Assembly (NCBI GenBank): GCA_963585895.1
Contig: OY757904.1
Coordinates: forward strand, 161,716,742 to 161,780,741
From: Sepioteuthis lessoniana
Taxonomy: Eukaryota; Mollusca; Cephalopoda; Myopsida; Loliginidae
DNA length: 64,000 bases
Direction: 5' to 3'
Shown: piece by piece, positions 33,344-47,076 of the stretch
Layout: each line of letters begins with the position of its first letter
How positions within the stretch are numbered: the first letter of the stretch is position 1
Translations under genes and position numbers: made by a program
Notes under the pieces: generated by a model
What the model was told of the DNA's origin: nothing
The model's database searches: none
The model's input: the letters and a program-made list of their open reading frames with translations, nothing else

Positions 33344-33668
33344 TGTTAGAATGAGTCTTTGTCAGACGGCCTCAACAAATTAATAATATTAAATCTAAAA
33401 ATCAGAAACAAAAATCCACATATACGTATACCATATTTAATACACGTTACTACAAATCTATACAATGAGTCGTAGTCACGTTTCTTTCTCACTTGAAGAG
33501 TTATCAGCTCTCAGTTCATAAGATACGAAGCCCTTTCTTAGGGATTTATCTTCTTAGAGGGTTTATCTTCAGGTATGTACGTCTTCACTGCTCAGGGAAC
33601 TGGTAAAAAAGAGGAGGTAATCCCTGGCTTTTTAGCGTCTCCAAACGCAGGAGAGTTCCAATTTAGGA
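33344..33668 (-). mobile_element. Probable LTR of the gypsy fossil
   Basis: Immediately outside the presumed primer-binding site the + strand begins TGTTAGAATGAG, i.e. the LTR would end CA next to the site. Its far end is not clear and is overwritten by an L-SINE fragment from about 33669. No second LTR is present in the window, so age cannot be estimated from LTR identity. Confidence 0.5.
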
Positions 33669-33835
33669 ACCTTACAAAGATGTTCTCCGCAACCCCCAAA
33701 ACTCCCACATTACTGGAACCTCACCACCAGACTGTTTAGTGTCATAACTAGGACACTCATTGGTCAGGGAGGCAGTTTTAGCCCTTTGCAGAGATGCAGT
33801 CAGTGAATTCTATAGCCTCCTACAACCGACTGGGC
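33669..33835 (-). repeat. L-SINE central-domain fragment
   Basis: It contains CACATTACTGGAACCTCACC, GACTGTTTAGTGTCATAAC and TTTGCAGAGATGCAGTCAGT, ending at CCGACTGGGC. Modules and tail are missing. Confidence 0.75.
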
Positions 33836-33979
33836 TCTAAAGGAGTATGAGTAGCATAAGCGCAATCAACGGAAGAGATATGAAGCGTAAATGTTCAAGT
33901 TCTTCAGAGTTTTCTGTGAGTGTGATAACTATAAGTTCATATAATTGTGCTTGAAGAAATTGTTGATATATTGCTATGG

Positions 33980-34109
33980 AAATTTACTAAGCTTTTAGCT
34001 CAGATGTGGCTCAAGGCCATATGAAAGGGGCACCCAATGAGACTCGAACTCACTCGTGTAGGTTTGCTAGTCGAGCTTGCTAACCATTACACCACCAGAG
34101 GCGCCTATA
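33980..34109 (-). repeat. A-SINE, 130 bp, perfect 17-bp target duplication
   Basis: On the minus strand, the A-box GTGTAATGGTTAGC (complement of 34078-34091) and B-box GAGTTCGAGTCTC (complement of 34039-34051) are present. The 3' end is AAAGCTTAGTAAATTT. It is flanked by identical TTGATATATTGCTATGG at 33963-33979 and 34110-34126. Perfect duplications mean a young insertion. Confidence 0.95.
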
Positions 34110-34488
34110 TTGATATATTGCTATGGGTACAGATGTGATCAGTTGATTGGGTGAGTGCGATTGCCAATGAGGAATAAGTTTGTTAGAGTAGGATATAAAC
34201 AGAGTCCAAGAGAGGAAAGTGTGGAGTAAGTTAAAAAAAATCCCAGAAAGGAAGTTGGTTCCTACAATATTCAGAATAAGGAATTTTTCTGCAGGGTTTG
34301 ATAGTAAACAGTGACCAATCGATTTTGAAGCGAGAACCACTAGTTTTGAAGATTAAGGTAAGATTTTAGGAGTGTCTCAAAAAAGGAAGAGAATATTTTG
34401 TGCAAATAATGAAATGAAAAATCATCTTGAAACTTTGTATAATGTTCACAAATAGCTGTAATATATTTTGATTTATTCTTAACGACAA

Positions 34489-35925
<1,437 letters not shown>

Positions 35926-35989
35926 CAGCAAAATCTCTCTGCACCCTTCCAACTGCAGTGAAATCCAAGATGGCATCTATTGGAATTTG
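35926..35989 (-). CDS. Candidate internal exon, unidentified protein
   Basis: A 64-nt segment on the minus strand with a strong acceptor (TATTGTTTTTTTAG), a donor GTGAGAAAAG and one open frame reading QIPIDAILDFTAVG then RVQRDFA. Base composition is richer in GC than the surrounding DNA, and the amino-acid sequence looks protein-like. I do not recognise the family. It could be an upstream exon of the class C receptor on the same strand, but nothing in it proves that, and a chance match is possible. Confidence 0.35.
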
Positions 35990-37080
<1,091 letters not shown>

Positions 37081-37835
37081 AAGAGGTAGAAAAGAAAATT
37101 GAAGAAAGAAAACTTTAAAGGATGGTGAAAATTGTGAAAAAGAACCATCATATAAAATGTCTAAAGGCTTGTCTAATATGGAGTCATGGTTCCAATGTAT
37201 ACTATGGTACAGACTAAATCACACTCTACAGCTTCTGGTACTGGAATCTTTGACTATATTAAAAGAATCATGAAATCTAAGAAGAATAAATGGATTTTAA
37301 AGCTGTCCAATGTAAGAAAAATAAGTTTGGATGGAATAAAGACCTAAACAAATTATGTGGAAAGACAAAAATTGATTAGCAATAAGTCCTTATCTTAATC
37401 ACAGTGGAAATTTTTAAAGAGAATTGAAATCTCCTACCGAGGAAAAAAATCATGAAAACGTTTAAGATTTTGCTCAATTATCAAAAGAAAAAATGTAAGG
37501 AACTATCAGCTGATAGATGTAAGAAATTCATAAATGATTTTAAGAAACATTTAGATGATGTCATCATTGACAACGTGAGAACAAACAAAAGATTCTTTTA
37601 AAAGTGACATTATTATCAGACCGATTTCTCTTTCTAAAAAATAATGTGTTTTTGACAAATTACAATGAACAGGTTATAAATATATTCTGATGATAAAAAT
37701 TTGGTAAATTCACTTTTATTTCTGAAAATATTTTGTTTAGCTTATCTCCGAAAATTCATAAATCTAGTTATGGCAATTACAACTGTATATGTATGGCAAT
37801 AATATTCATTGATAATATTTATATCTGACAGTAAT

Positions 37836-37838
<3 letters not shown>
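37081..37838. other. AT-rich DNA, nothing recognised
   Basis: No coding or repeat signal was identified. Confidence 0.4.
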
Positions 37839-37887
<49 letters not shown>

Positions 37888-37895
37888 GAAATTGG

Positions 37896-37933
<38 letters not shown>
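37839..37933. repeat. Compound microsatellite (AT)n(GT)n
   Basis: AT to about 37881, a short unique bridge, then GT. Confidence 0.9.
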
Positions 37934-38559
37934 AAACATAAAAGTGTGTCATCAAAACGACAACGATTTACATGATTGATTTGTTGTCTTTATGCCTGGG
38001 AATATGCTTTTTACATTTCACCCAATATAGCAGTTCTTGCTAATTTGCACAAATCATCTTCAAAAATAAGACTGTGACAAATAAATATGGCTTGAAATTC
38101 CTGTAAAATCTGGATTCTGGTGATTTGTATACGTTATTATTTAATTGGTGGCTTGTATGATAAAATCATTTAGTTTTTCAAATAAAGTCAATTTCTCTCA
38201 TTGACTTTTTAAACCCCAGCTCATGTCTATAAACTTTTTGTTTGATGCTTACCTTGTAATCATATCTAATTTTCATTAATACCCAAATAGATTAAATGAA
38301 TATTAAGTTAGTAAACATAATTTTCCAGTGTTTAATACAATTCATGAAAGAAAAGAATCAATAAACTAAATCCAAACTCACCTTTAATTCTTGAATTATT
38401 TTTCATGTGTTATGAGATCAGAATATGAAAATTTATGTGAGAATTACATATTTGTATACGTATGGTTGATTTTATGTGTACAAGTAAGCTTGTTGAGATT
38501 AGAAATAAATAAAAATTAAAATAAAATAAAATAAATCCAAAAGTGTAGATATTCTCAGA
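37934..38559. other. AT-rich DNA, nothing recognised
   Basis: No gene or repeat was recognised. Confidence 0.4.
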
Positions 38560-39060
38560 AGCCTCTGACAGGAAGCGAAATCCGCACATGCCTGAAAACA
38601 GACTTACTGGCACGGGAAAGAAACTCTCTCATTTCACCAGTGACCTTTTGAATTGGAAAGATCTCCTTTCTCCTGCTACTGGTGGGGAAAAAAAACGTGT
38701 CCGCTTAGTCACATGTTTGACTCACTCTCCCATCAGTAGACCTTCAAACTCATTTGAGCTTTACCTTTGAAAATAGACGGACTTTCCCTCGGCTGCTTGC
38801 AGGCAACACACGTGTACGCCCAAATCTCGTACTTGGCGTGACATCGTGTCTCCTCCAGCAGCTGCCTATATCAAAAACACCAACTGGAAATGACCATCGG
38901 CAGCAACCAACGAAAACGACTTGTGGATTTCAACGCCTTATTTGGGAGACGCGACTTTTATCAAATCGTCCAGGAAGATATTTCCTCACTACAGAGTTAC
39001 TGTATGAAACCCAAAAATAAAGTTGAAATTTAAACTGTATCTTAGTCTCTTTTATTCCTT
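38560..39060 (+). other. GC-richer block ending in AATAAA, unassigned
   Basis: Two weak open frames (38588-38770, 38754-39020) cover it without recognisable motifs. It ends ACCCAAAAATAAAGTTGAAA, a polyadenylation-like signal. It could be a solo LTR, a processed transcript or an unknown element. I found no terminal duplications to decide. Confidence 0.3.
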
Positions 39061-39790
39061 CCTTCAGTTATTCTTTTTGCAGCCTTCACATACTAAGAAG
39101 ACGCCAACAAATTAAATGAGGTTGAGAAGAGGCCAATGGAGTCAGATATCTAAAGCCAAAACCAATTAATACCAACCAAACGAAACAAATAACACCAACA
39201 AATTTTCCGAGCCCCATAAGCTCACGGTATTGTAATCTATTTACTATTTAGTAATGTCATGTTCAAAGCGTCACAAGTATATGCTAGTGATGTTCTCACT
39301 TTGGCAGTACATATACACTTCTTTTATACAAGGCTCTGTTGTTATATCAGAGCTTCAGTACCACCATATGGCGGTTATTTATACAAATCCTTTGGTAGAC
39401 AAGGGAGGTAATCTCATAAGCAAAAGAATCTCCATTACATATCAAGGGATAGATATGATTATAGAGTTACAACAAAATTGAGTGCGATTTTAATTTGATT
39501 TAGGATTTTTTCTTCGAATTATGAACTAATACGCTGCATCAGAAGAGGACATATGTGATTCATCAGTAGGTTAAACCCAAACCTGCCAAAAAAGTCAAGG
39601 TTCGTATTTATGCATACGGGTATGTCAAAAACCAGAATGCGAAACGATTTAACTAATCCATACGAAGTAGAATAATTAAGTGAAAGATTCAGCAACAACT
39701 TGTGAGGCTTTACATTGGCAAATTTTGTGCTAAAAGTAAAAATGACAGATAACTTGATTGATCTTGATGGTATGTCAACACTTCTAGGGT
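39061..39790. other. No gene recognised
   Basis: Mixed-composition spacer up to the Tc1 element. Confidence 0.4.
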
Positions 39791-39792
39791 TA

Positions 39793-41274
39793 CAGTGTAT
39801 GACAAAAGTGAGTACACCCCCTCACATTTCTGCAGATATTTAAGTATATCTCTTTATGGGACAACACTTACAAAATGACACTTTGACACAATGAAAAGTA
39901 GTCTATATGCAGCTTATATAACAGAGTTAATTCATTCCCCCCCCCAAATAACTCAAAATATAACAATTAAAAGCTAAACCCCTGCCAACAAAAGTGAGTA
40001 CGCCCCTTAGGGAAAGTTGTCAGTATTAACATGCACTATATCAACTGTCAATATTTTGTGTGGCCACCATCATTATCCTAAACTGCCTTTACTCTCCTGG
40101 GCATGGAGTTTACCAGAGCTTCACAGGTAGCCACTGGGATGCTCTTCCACTCCTCCATGACGACGTCGCGGAGCTGGCGGATATTTGAGACTTTGCGCAC
40201 CCCCACCTTCCGCTTGAGGATCCCCCTAAGATGTTCTATTGGGTTCAAGTCAGGAGACATCTTTGGCCAGTCCATCACCTTTACCCTCAGCCTCTCCAGT
40301 AAAGCAGTCGTCTTGGAGGTGTGTTTGGGGTCATTGTCATACTGGAACACTGCCTTGCGACCCAGTTTCTGGAGGGAGGGGATCATGATCTGCGGCAGTA
40401 TTTCACAGTACATATATTGGAGTTCATGTTTCCCTCAATGAAATGTAACTCTCCAACACCTGCAGCTCTCATGCAGCCCCAGACCATGACATTCCCACCA
40501 CCATGCTTGACTGTAGGCATGACACACTTATCTTTGTACTCCTTAACTGGTCGCTGCCACACATGCTTGAAGCCATCGGAACCAAACAAATTAATCTTCA
40601 TCTCATCAAACCATAGGACATGGTTCCAGTAATCCATGTGCTTTGTTGATATGTCTTCAGGAAACTGTTTGCGAGCCTTCTTGTGTATTGTCTTCAGAAG
40701 AGGTTTCCTCCTGGAGACACAGTCATGCACACCAACTCGATGTAGAGTGCGGCGTATGGTCTGAGCATTAACAGACTGACCCCCACCTCTTCAATCTCTG
40801 CAGAAATGCTGACAGCACTCCTACGCCGATCTTTCAAAGAAAGCATTTGGATGTGATACTCAGCACGTGCGCTCAGCTTCTTTGGACGACCGACCCGAGG
40901 CCTGTTCTGAGTGGACCCCGCTCTTTTAAAACTCTAGATGATCTTAGCCACTGTGTTGCAGCTCAGTTTCAGGGTGTTGGCAATCTTCTTGTAGCCTTGG
41001 CCATCTTCATGTAGTGCAACAATACGTCTTTTAAGATCCTCAGAGAGCTCTTTGCCATGTGCTGCCATGTTGGAACTTTCAGAGACCAGTATGAGAGAGT
41101 GTAAGAGTTGCACTATAAATTTAAACACACCTGCTCCCTATGCACACATCGGCCTAGTAACACTAATGAGTCAAATGACGTTTTGAAGGGAAAATGACAA
41201 GCAGTAGTCAATTTGGACATTTAGGGGTGTAGTTTCTTAGGGGTGTACTCACTTTTGTTAGCAGGGGTTTAGCT
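39793..41274 (-). mobile_element. Tc1 transposon with IR/DR end, one outer arm lost
   Basis: The left end has TA at 39791-39792 and an outer direct repeat (CAAAAGTGAGTACACCCCCT near 39802). The inner direct repeat is AACAAAAGTGAGTACGCCCC near 39988, the two-repeat IR/DR layout known from vertebrate Tc1 elements. On the right only the inner repeat survives (complement at about 41233-41262). The expected ~180-bp outer arm is missing, so this copy is truncated. The whole sequence, including the leader TATTTTGTGTGGCCACCAT, closely resembles fish Tc1 elements as I remember them. Confidence 0.88.
40078..41068 (-). pseudogene. Tc1 transposase, DD34E, frameshifted
   Basis: The start codon lies at 41066-41068 (MAAHGKELSEDLKRRIVALH, paired-type HTH). 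The family parts follow: the GRPKKLSARAEYH linker, [20 protein letters not shown] and [16 protein letters not shown] with the first Asp. Next come YDNDPKHTSKTTALLERL with the second Asp and PDLNPIEHLRGILKRK with the Glu. The carboxy end is NSMPRRVKAV before TAG at 40078-40080. All three catalytic residues are present, but the frame is broken at least twice: by a stop after NTVAKII at the end of the HTH and by frameshifts between about 40920 and 40730 and near 40385-40410. Full length would be about 340 residues. Confidence 0.88.
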
Positions 41275-41280
41275 AAAACA

Positions 41281-41846
41281 AAAGAGATGATGAAGGCCGT
41301 ATTATGTAGTGATCGAAAAGACTGACCTAGTATCCTATAACTTTAAAGAGCAGCTGACAATCCCAGAAGTAAATGACTGCACTGAACTTATTTAGGCAGT
41401 AGACATCAAGGCATTGGACATCTCCAGTGGAATAATGGCTAATGTGAAAAGAAAATTTAGCTATTTCCTTAGACTCTGATGAACAAGATGTCGAGCAAAA
41501 TGATTACTGATTGAAGAAATGGCCATGTCAGTGTGAAAACTCCGATAACAAATTGAATATTCTGACGGTAAACCGTTATATTGTGATGCGCCAAGAGAAA
41601 AAAAAAAACAGAAAAGAGTACTGTAAATCACGTACACGATAGAGCAATCATGAGCAACCTATTTTGAGAAACAAGCTGCATGAGACATGGTTCATCATCA
41701 GGCAGGCTACACTACTAAAAAAATGCATGGTAATTTCTTGTTGAAAGTGCTGCGACCAATTTCATTAGAGGAGACCATTCGCATAAAACTTTGCCTTAGA
41801 AATAGGGAAAAGTTGATTTTTTATCTTCGGTACAAAAACATTTTCA
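41281..41846. other. Spacer, nothing recognised
   Basis: No gene or repeat was recognised. Confidence 0.35.
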
Positions 41847-41847
41847 A

Positions 41848-42429
41848 TGGGGTGCGGAGGCAAAATATGGAATAGTTTTTAAAACGTTTGTTTTTTTTAG
41901 TCTGATTAGTCAAATAAAAAAAAAAAAAGGTAAATCTAAATTTTCATGATTAGTTCAATTATTCAAGCACTTTTCATTAAAATTCAGCCCAATATGAGTG
42001 AGCGAGAAAAGAAACGACAAAGAACCTATGATTTGCTTAACGCTGAAACCAAGCCAAAAAAATATCCAGAAATTATTGGTGTTTCTTTATGGCTTCTATC
42101 AAGCCCAGACCTTAACCCCCTTGATTACGCTATATGGGGCGTTTTAGAAAACAAACCAAATGCAACTTTTCATTGAAATATTGGTTTGCTTAAGACTGTT
42201 ATTGTGGAATGAAATAGAATGTCTGAAAAATTTATTTTGAAGGCATGCAAATCATTTTAAGGTGTGTTGATACAATAATTGAAAAAAATAGTGGCCATAT
42301 TGGGTAAATTTATTGTTTTGTGTCTATCTTCTTATTTTGTTGTTTATTTTTTTAAATTAAAATAATCTTGTTTTATGATAGTCGTTTATTATTATACTAG
42401 AATATTCCTAATTTTGCTTCCGCACCATG
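41848..42429 (+). mobile_element. Internally deleted Tc1/mariner-like element
   Basis: The ends are related: GGTGCGGAGGCAAAATATGG at 41851 and the complement GGTGCGGAAGCAAAATTAGG at 42426, with TA after the right end. Inside, one open run (41946-42176) begins ...MSEREKKRQRTYDLLNAETK and IPEIIGVSLW-like HTH codons. It then jumps straight to SSPDLNPLDYAIWGVLENK, the last catalytic block. Later broken frames give RMSEKFILKACKSF. The central ~700 bp of the transposase is gone, leaving a 580-bp MITE-like derivative that could only move in trans. Confidence 0.75.
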
Positions 42430-42538
42430 TACAGAAAACTTAATTCTTAGTATAAGTCTATAACTGATATCACTCTAAGGTAATAGATATTACATTTTGA
42501 CAGAAGTTTCCTCAAACCTTTTTGTATGTTTGTGTGTT

Positions 42539-42585
<47 letters not shown>

Positions 42586-43240
42586 AAGAACGATTTGGAG
42601 AACGAAACGAGATAACTACAATTTTAATCACTGCCATATTTCTTGTGCTCTTGACAGAGAATATTTTTATTCATTTATCCATTTTCTAATATGCATACTA
42701 TAGAAAACATGGAGGTGTATACATGAAGGAAAAGCAGGTTGCTAGGAAATATCAGAGGTCCTAAACAACAGACGATAAGAAGCAAAGACAATTCGAAATA
42801 AGGTAAATCTCGGTGGATATGAATAAAAATATCGAACACAGACCAACAGACAAAAGCTCTGTTAAATTAACATAAGAGAATCAATATAATCGAAGAGAAA
42901 GCGAGTCAGGAACAGCAAGTGTGTGTGTGTGTGTGTGCGCGCGCGCGCGTGTGTGTGTGTAACTTCAAATAGAAATAAAAGAGAAATCTTTGGGACAACA
43001 GGGACCCAATAAGAAAGTTAGAAACACAAATTAGTAATATGGGAGAGAAGACTTTCGGACTAAGGGAAAAATCGTAAAGAATGAATCGGTATTTTAACCG
43101 GAATGTTTAAAGTGAGGCTACATTTCTGGTTGCAAGGATGGTTACTAAAAGACAATACTAAATCTTTCCAGCGAACCAGGTTCGATAAATGAAAATTACC
43201 GAAACGTGCTAAGTTATAAACAAAACGAAATCTAAAAGAC
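42430..43240. other. Spacer with (GA)n and (GT)n/(GC)n tracts
   Basis: (GA)n at 42541-42583 and (GT)n-(GC)n-(GT)n at 42919-42960. The rest is unassigned. Confidence 0.6.
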
Positions 43241-43244
43241 CAAA

Positions 43245-44215
43245 CAAAAAACGATTTCTTTTAGCCATTCGATTTCATCCACAGAAGAAAGATGGAGCAA
43301 ATACCACTAGTATATGTTCTCCCCCAAAACACTGTCATCATTATAATGATGCTTTACAAAGACTCTGGTTCGCTCACCTGTTGGAGACACATAACTTCTT
43401 CGACATTGTAGCTGGTGTTTTACAAAGAGAATGAAAGCACCATATTTGTGAATACTCTACCAAGATTACGTACTTTGAACGTCAATAGATCTAATGAAAT
43501 AAAATGATTTCACGCACACAAAAAAGGCAAGACGCAGACGATACCCGGCAGAAACTATGACAGACACAGGCTACGCTGATGATCTTGCAGTTTTCGCAAA
43601 TAAACCAGCCGAATCCTTATTTCATAGCTTAGAGCAAGCAGCAGGAAGTATTGGTCTCTGTGTGAACGAAAATAAAACAGAGTTCATGTGCTTTAAACAA
43701 GAAGGAGCTATCTCCGCTTTAAGTGACAAGCCCTTAAAACCAGTCGGCCAATTCGCATACTTCGGCAGCAAAATCTCATCAACTGAAAAAAAAAGTGAGG
43801 ACTGCTATCGACAAATTATTGATCTTATGAAAATCTGATCGTCTTAATAAAATAAAACGGGATTTCTTTCAAACAGTTGCTGTGTTCTTACTACTGAATG
43901 GATGTATCACATAGATGCTAACAGAACACACAGAGAAAAAACTTGATGGGCACTACATAAGAAAGTTAAGAGCAGTTCTGAACAAATCCTGGCTGCAATA
44001 CCCCACAAAAAAGCAGTTGTATGGCCACCTACCTCCTATTTCACAAAACATCTAAGTAAGACAAACAGGACATGAAGATCACTGTTGATGAAATAAAGAA
44101 ATCACTCGCAACGTTCGTTTATGGATACGCCAGTGTTGGCTGTCCAACAAAGACCTGCTTATATCAACTTTGTGCAGACACTGGACGCAGTCTAGCGGAC
44201 CTACCGGGAGTGATA
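43245..44215 (+). mobile_element. RTE-type LINE copy 3, older subfamily
   Basis: Broken frames give FDFIHRRKMEQIPLVY, an FDIVAGVLQRE-like piece, then TDTGYADDLAVFANKPAE (43557-43838) and GLCVNENKTEFMCFKQEG. Further pieces are a YGCIT-like block, LNKSWLQYPTKKQLYGHLPP and YINFVQTLDA-like remnants. It diverges from copies 1 and 2 throughout and has many breaks. It ends in (GATA)n at 44215-44245 instead of (ATG)n. Confidence 0.82.
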
Positions 44216-44270
44216 GATAGATAGATAGATAGATAGATATTTAGATAGATGATGATAATGGGGATGATGA
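44215..44270. repeat. (GATA)n then GATGAT tail
   Basis: Seven GATA units, an ATTTAGATAGATGATGATAA bridge, and GATGATGAT. Confidence 0.9.
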
Positions 44271-45470
44271 TCTTCAAATAAATTCAGAATTGGCACACAA
44301 GTAGGCAATTAAAAAATACCAAAAACGTTTATGCACTCTATACAAATACTAATAAAAGAATTAATATTCACACAAAAATATTTTGTTAATTATTACTTTT
44401 TGCCAAAATAATACATAAAAAAGATAATTGGTCAGTTCAACTCAACCTCCTGTTATTTGTTTTTATATTTTCTTGTTTTCTTTCATACTTCATTTCAGCA
44501 TTAACCCTTTATCTCAGCCCACAGACAACTTTTCTACTACAATATTAAGTTACATTTTGCCCCAAACTCGTAACGTATACTTTGCTAAATTCACCCACGT
44601 AACATTGATTTGTTATCATTTGACATGGTTTTCAGATCGCTTAATGTTAATTTAAAGGATATAGATTCGACAGCGAAGAAAGTGTTTTCTAAGGAATTCA
44701 GATTAAACTTTAAAAACTGCATTGGACGATGAATTCAAAGCGATCACAATAAACTAAATACAATTAATGAAGACAAGACATGAAATAAAGTATAATTCAG
44801 CTTTAATTACATTTTGCACCAGTTTTTGTTTCTGTGGATTAATGTGTATGTAGAAATTGCTTGATGAAATTTCGATTTGATATTACTTGTTGAAACCCAC
44901 ATATTTTTACGTGTACTCAGCGAATTTTCACACGAAACCAGTACGATATCCTAACCTTAACGTAACATAAAGTGAAAGAAACTCCTCTCTCTACGCTCTC
45001 CGTGGTATTCTACCCTCATTTTAGTGGTGATGTTATAATCGTGTAGTTTTTATTTCCGATTCTTTCAAATACTCGAGAGTTCGAAACTGGTTCAAGTGAG
45101 CCAATCATCATAGATACAACTTTTTCATTTATTTTCTACATTTGTTTATTAACAAAAATGTGTTCATTGAAATAATTTTGCAACGAGATGAGTCATCAAC
45201 ACAACGTCTGAGTAGAAATTAGGTTGAATATTATTTATTCTGTCACCGTCTCAATACACCCCCAACCGCCATTCACAGGTGGAAACGGAGATTTACTCAG
45301 CGATGAGTCTTCTCAGCAAATGAACTTTGTTTTCCCTCGACGATTTAGTCCCCGTGAATACAAGTGAAGTGGATCATTGAAAAGTTTTGTCAAGTTCTTA
45401 AAAAAGATCTGCAATTGGTTGAGAAATACTATTTCATGTTATGTGGTGTTTTCTTCTAGGTCGAAAATAA
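44271..45470. other. No gene recognised
   Basis: AT-rich with a GC-moderate patch (45000-45110 and 45250-45360). Frame 44428-44655 (+) has no family match. Confidence 0.4.
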
Positions 45471-45477
45471 ATCATTA

Positions 45478-45932
45478 CAGCCCAGTTAGTTGGAGCTTTT
45501 GAATATGACGACTGCATCTCTATTGAGGGGTAAGACCTCCGCCCCATAATGAGTATCCTGAATGTGATACTAAACTATCTGCTGGTGAGGTTCCAGTACT
45601 GAAACTTTGAGGAATGGAAAGTACCGTTTCATTGCCATTACTCCCAGGTTCACTCATACTTGGAGTCGTAATACTAATTAGGGTCCTATCTATGTATCAT
45701 TTGCTATAATTGAAACATTTAATTGTGCGTAAACAAATGATTAACTTTCAATTGAATTATTAGTATTACATAATAATGCTTGAAACCATTTAACTGTGTA
45801 CAAACGATTCAATAATGTTGAGTAGAATTATTAGTGTTAAATAGCAATACTTGAATCTATTTAACTGTGTGCAAACAAATAAGCCCCGATTCGTTTTAAA
45901 ATAATACTACCAACAAACTATTCGTTTACAAA

Positions 45933-45984
<52 letters not shown>

Positions 45985-46042
45985 CAGAATTTGGCATCGA
46001 ATAACCTGCAGGAGTCGATATGATAGAAAACACAGCCAAACA
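45478..46042 (+). repeat. Diverged L-SINE copy with internal (AT)n
   Basis: It begins CCCAGTTAGTTGGAGCTTTT, with central-domain blocks ACTAAACTATCTGCTGGTGA and CCTATCTATGTATCATTTG. Three TTTAACTGTG modules and an (AT)n at 45934-45982 follow, then the tail CGAATAACCTGCAGGAGTCG. It is older than the copies at 21.9 and 54.5 kb. Confidence 0.7.
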
Positions 46043-46161
46043 TTTAATAAATCTTTACCTATGAAAATTACCCTAATTCTTATCGATTTAATTCTTGATC
46101 CTTATTCAGTAATATATGGTGTTCATTATTGGATTAAACATCAGTTTTCGTTCTAAATGTG

Positions 46162-46164
<3 letters not shown>

Positions 46165-46254
<90 letters not shown>
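46165..46254. repeat. (AC)n microsatellite, 90 bp
   Basis: An uninterrupted AC tract. Confidence 0.97.
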
Positions 46255-46256
<2 letters not shown>

Positions 46257-46860
46257 TACTTGATGGTTTAATTCCTAATCCATTTATTGTTCATAATTGA
46301 ATTAAACTTCAAAGTGTTTTTTTCAGGTGTGCCTTCGCTACGCACAATAGAAGATAATATTTCATTTATAAACATTATCAGACATAATTAATTCTTTTCC
46401 AGTCTATTTAACGTTGATCAGACCATAGCAAAGATGTTTTCTTTATCAGGATAACTTATTACCATGATGGAAAACCTCAACAAAGCAACTGACATTGACA
46501 AACTATGGTTAGTTTTTTTTTATAGAAATTAGCAGTTATTAGATCTTAGATGGCCAAATATATACTTCGGTATTTGGAAAAAAAACAAGTTCCCTCTCAG
46601 AATCCATTTTAGCAGCATTTGTTCCCATCGTGTAAAAGTTGTAAGAGTTGGGTTAATTAGCTGATGCCTGAGGCAAAACCCTTAAGAAAAAATACCGACT
46701 TGGTTTGGACAATTTTTCAGCCTGGATGGCTTGCATGAAACCAAACATGTGTCACGTCTAGCCACCAGAAGTCAAATGACTGGAAATAAATATATATCAG
46801 ATATTTAGAACACCTGTACTTGTAACTTAGCATATTATCTATCGGCCAATTATTCCTTAC
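46255..46860. other. No gene recognised
   Basis: AT-rich spacer. Confidence 0.4.
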
Positions 46861-47076
46861 CGTAAAGTTGGCGACCTTAGTCGAGGGAGACCCGAAGGCT
46901 CCCTTTTCAATAGCGACTAGACCAAGGTGTAGGGGGTGTTACTCCATTCTCTGGATTTCTCTACTTTACTCTTGATCCTTACCTTATGATATTGAGTGTT
47001 ATGCACAGCGGCATCAAGTACCATTTTTTGAGTCTTTGGTATGACTCGACCCGGTCTTCCGGACCATTGGCGAACA
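46861..47076 (-). repeat. B-SINE copy
   Basis: The + strand starts TAAAGTTGGCGACCTTAGTC and ends CCGGACCATTGGCGAAC. A small deletion removes the B-box region (the GACCCGG to TCTTCC junction near 47054). Confidence 0.8.

Noticed and set aside
34010-34109. Candidate tRNA gene with A- and B-boxes
   Set aside because: The cloverleaf does not close, the same 130-bp unit recurs at 15157-15286, and target duplications flank it, so it is a SINE. The same reasoning applies to 7815-7841, 18362-18415, 48568-48622, 51080-51130 and 54501-54548.
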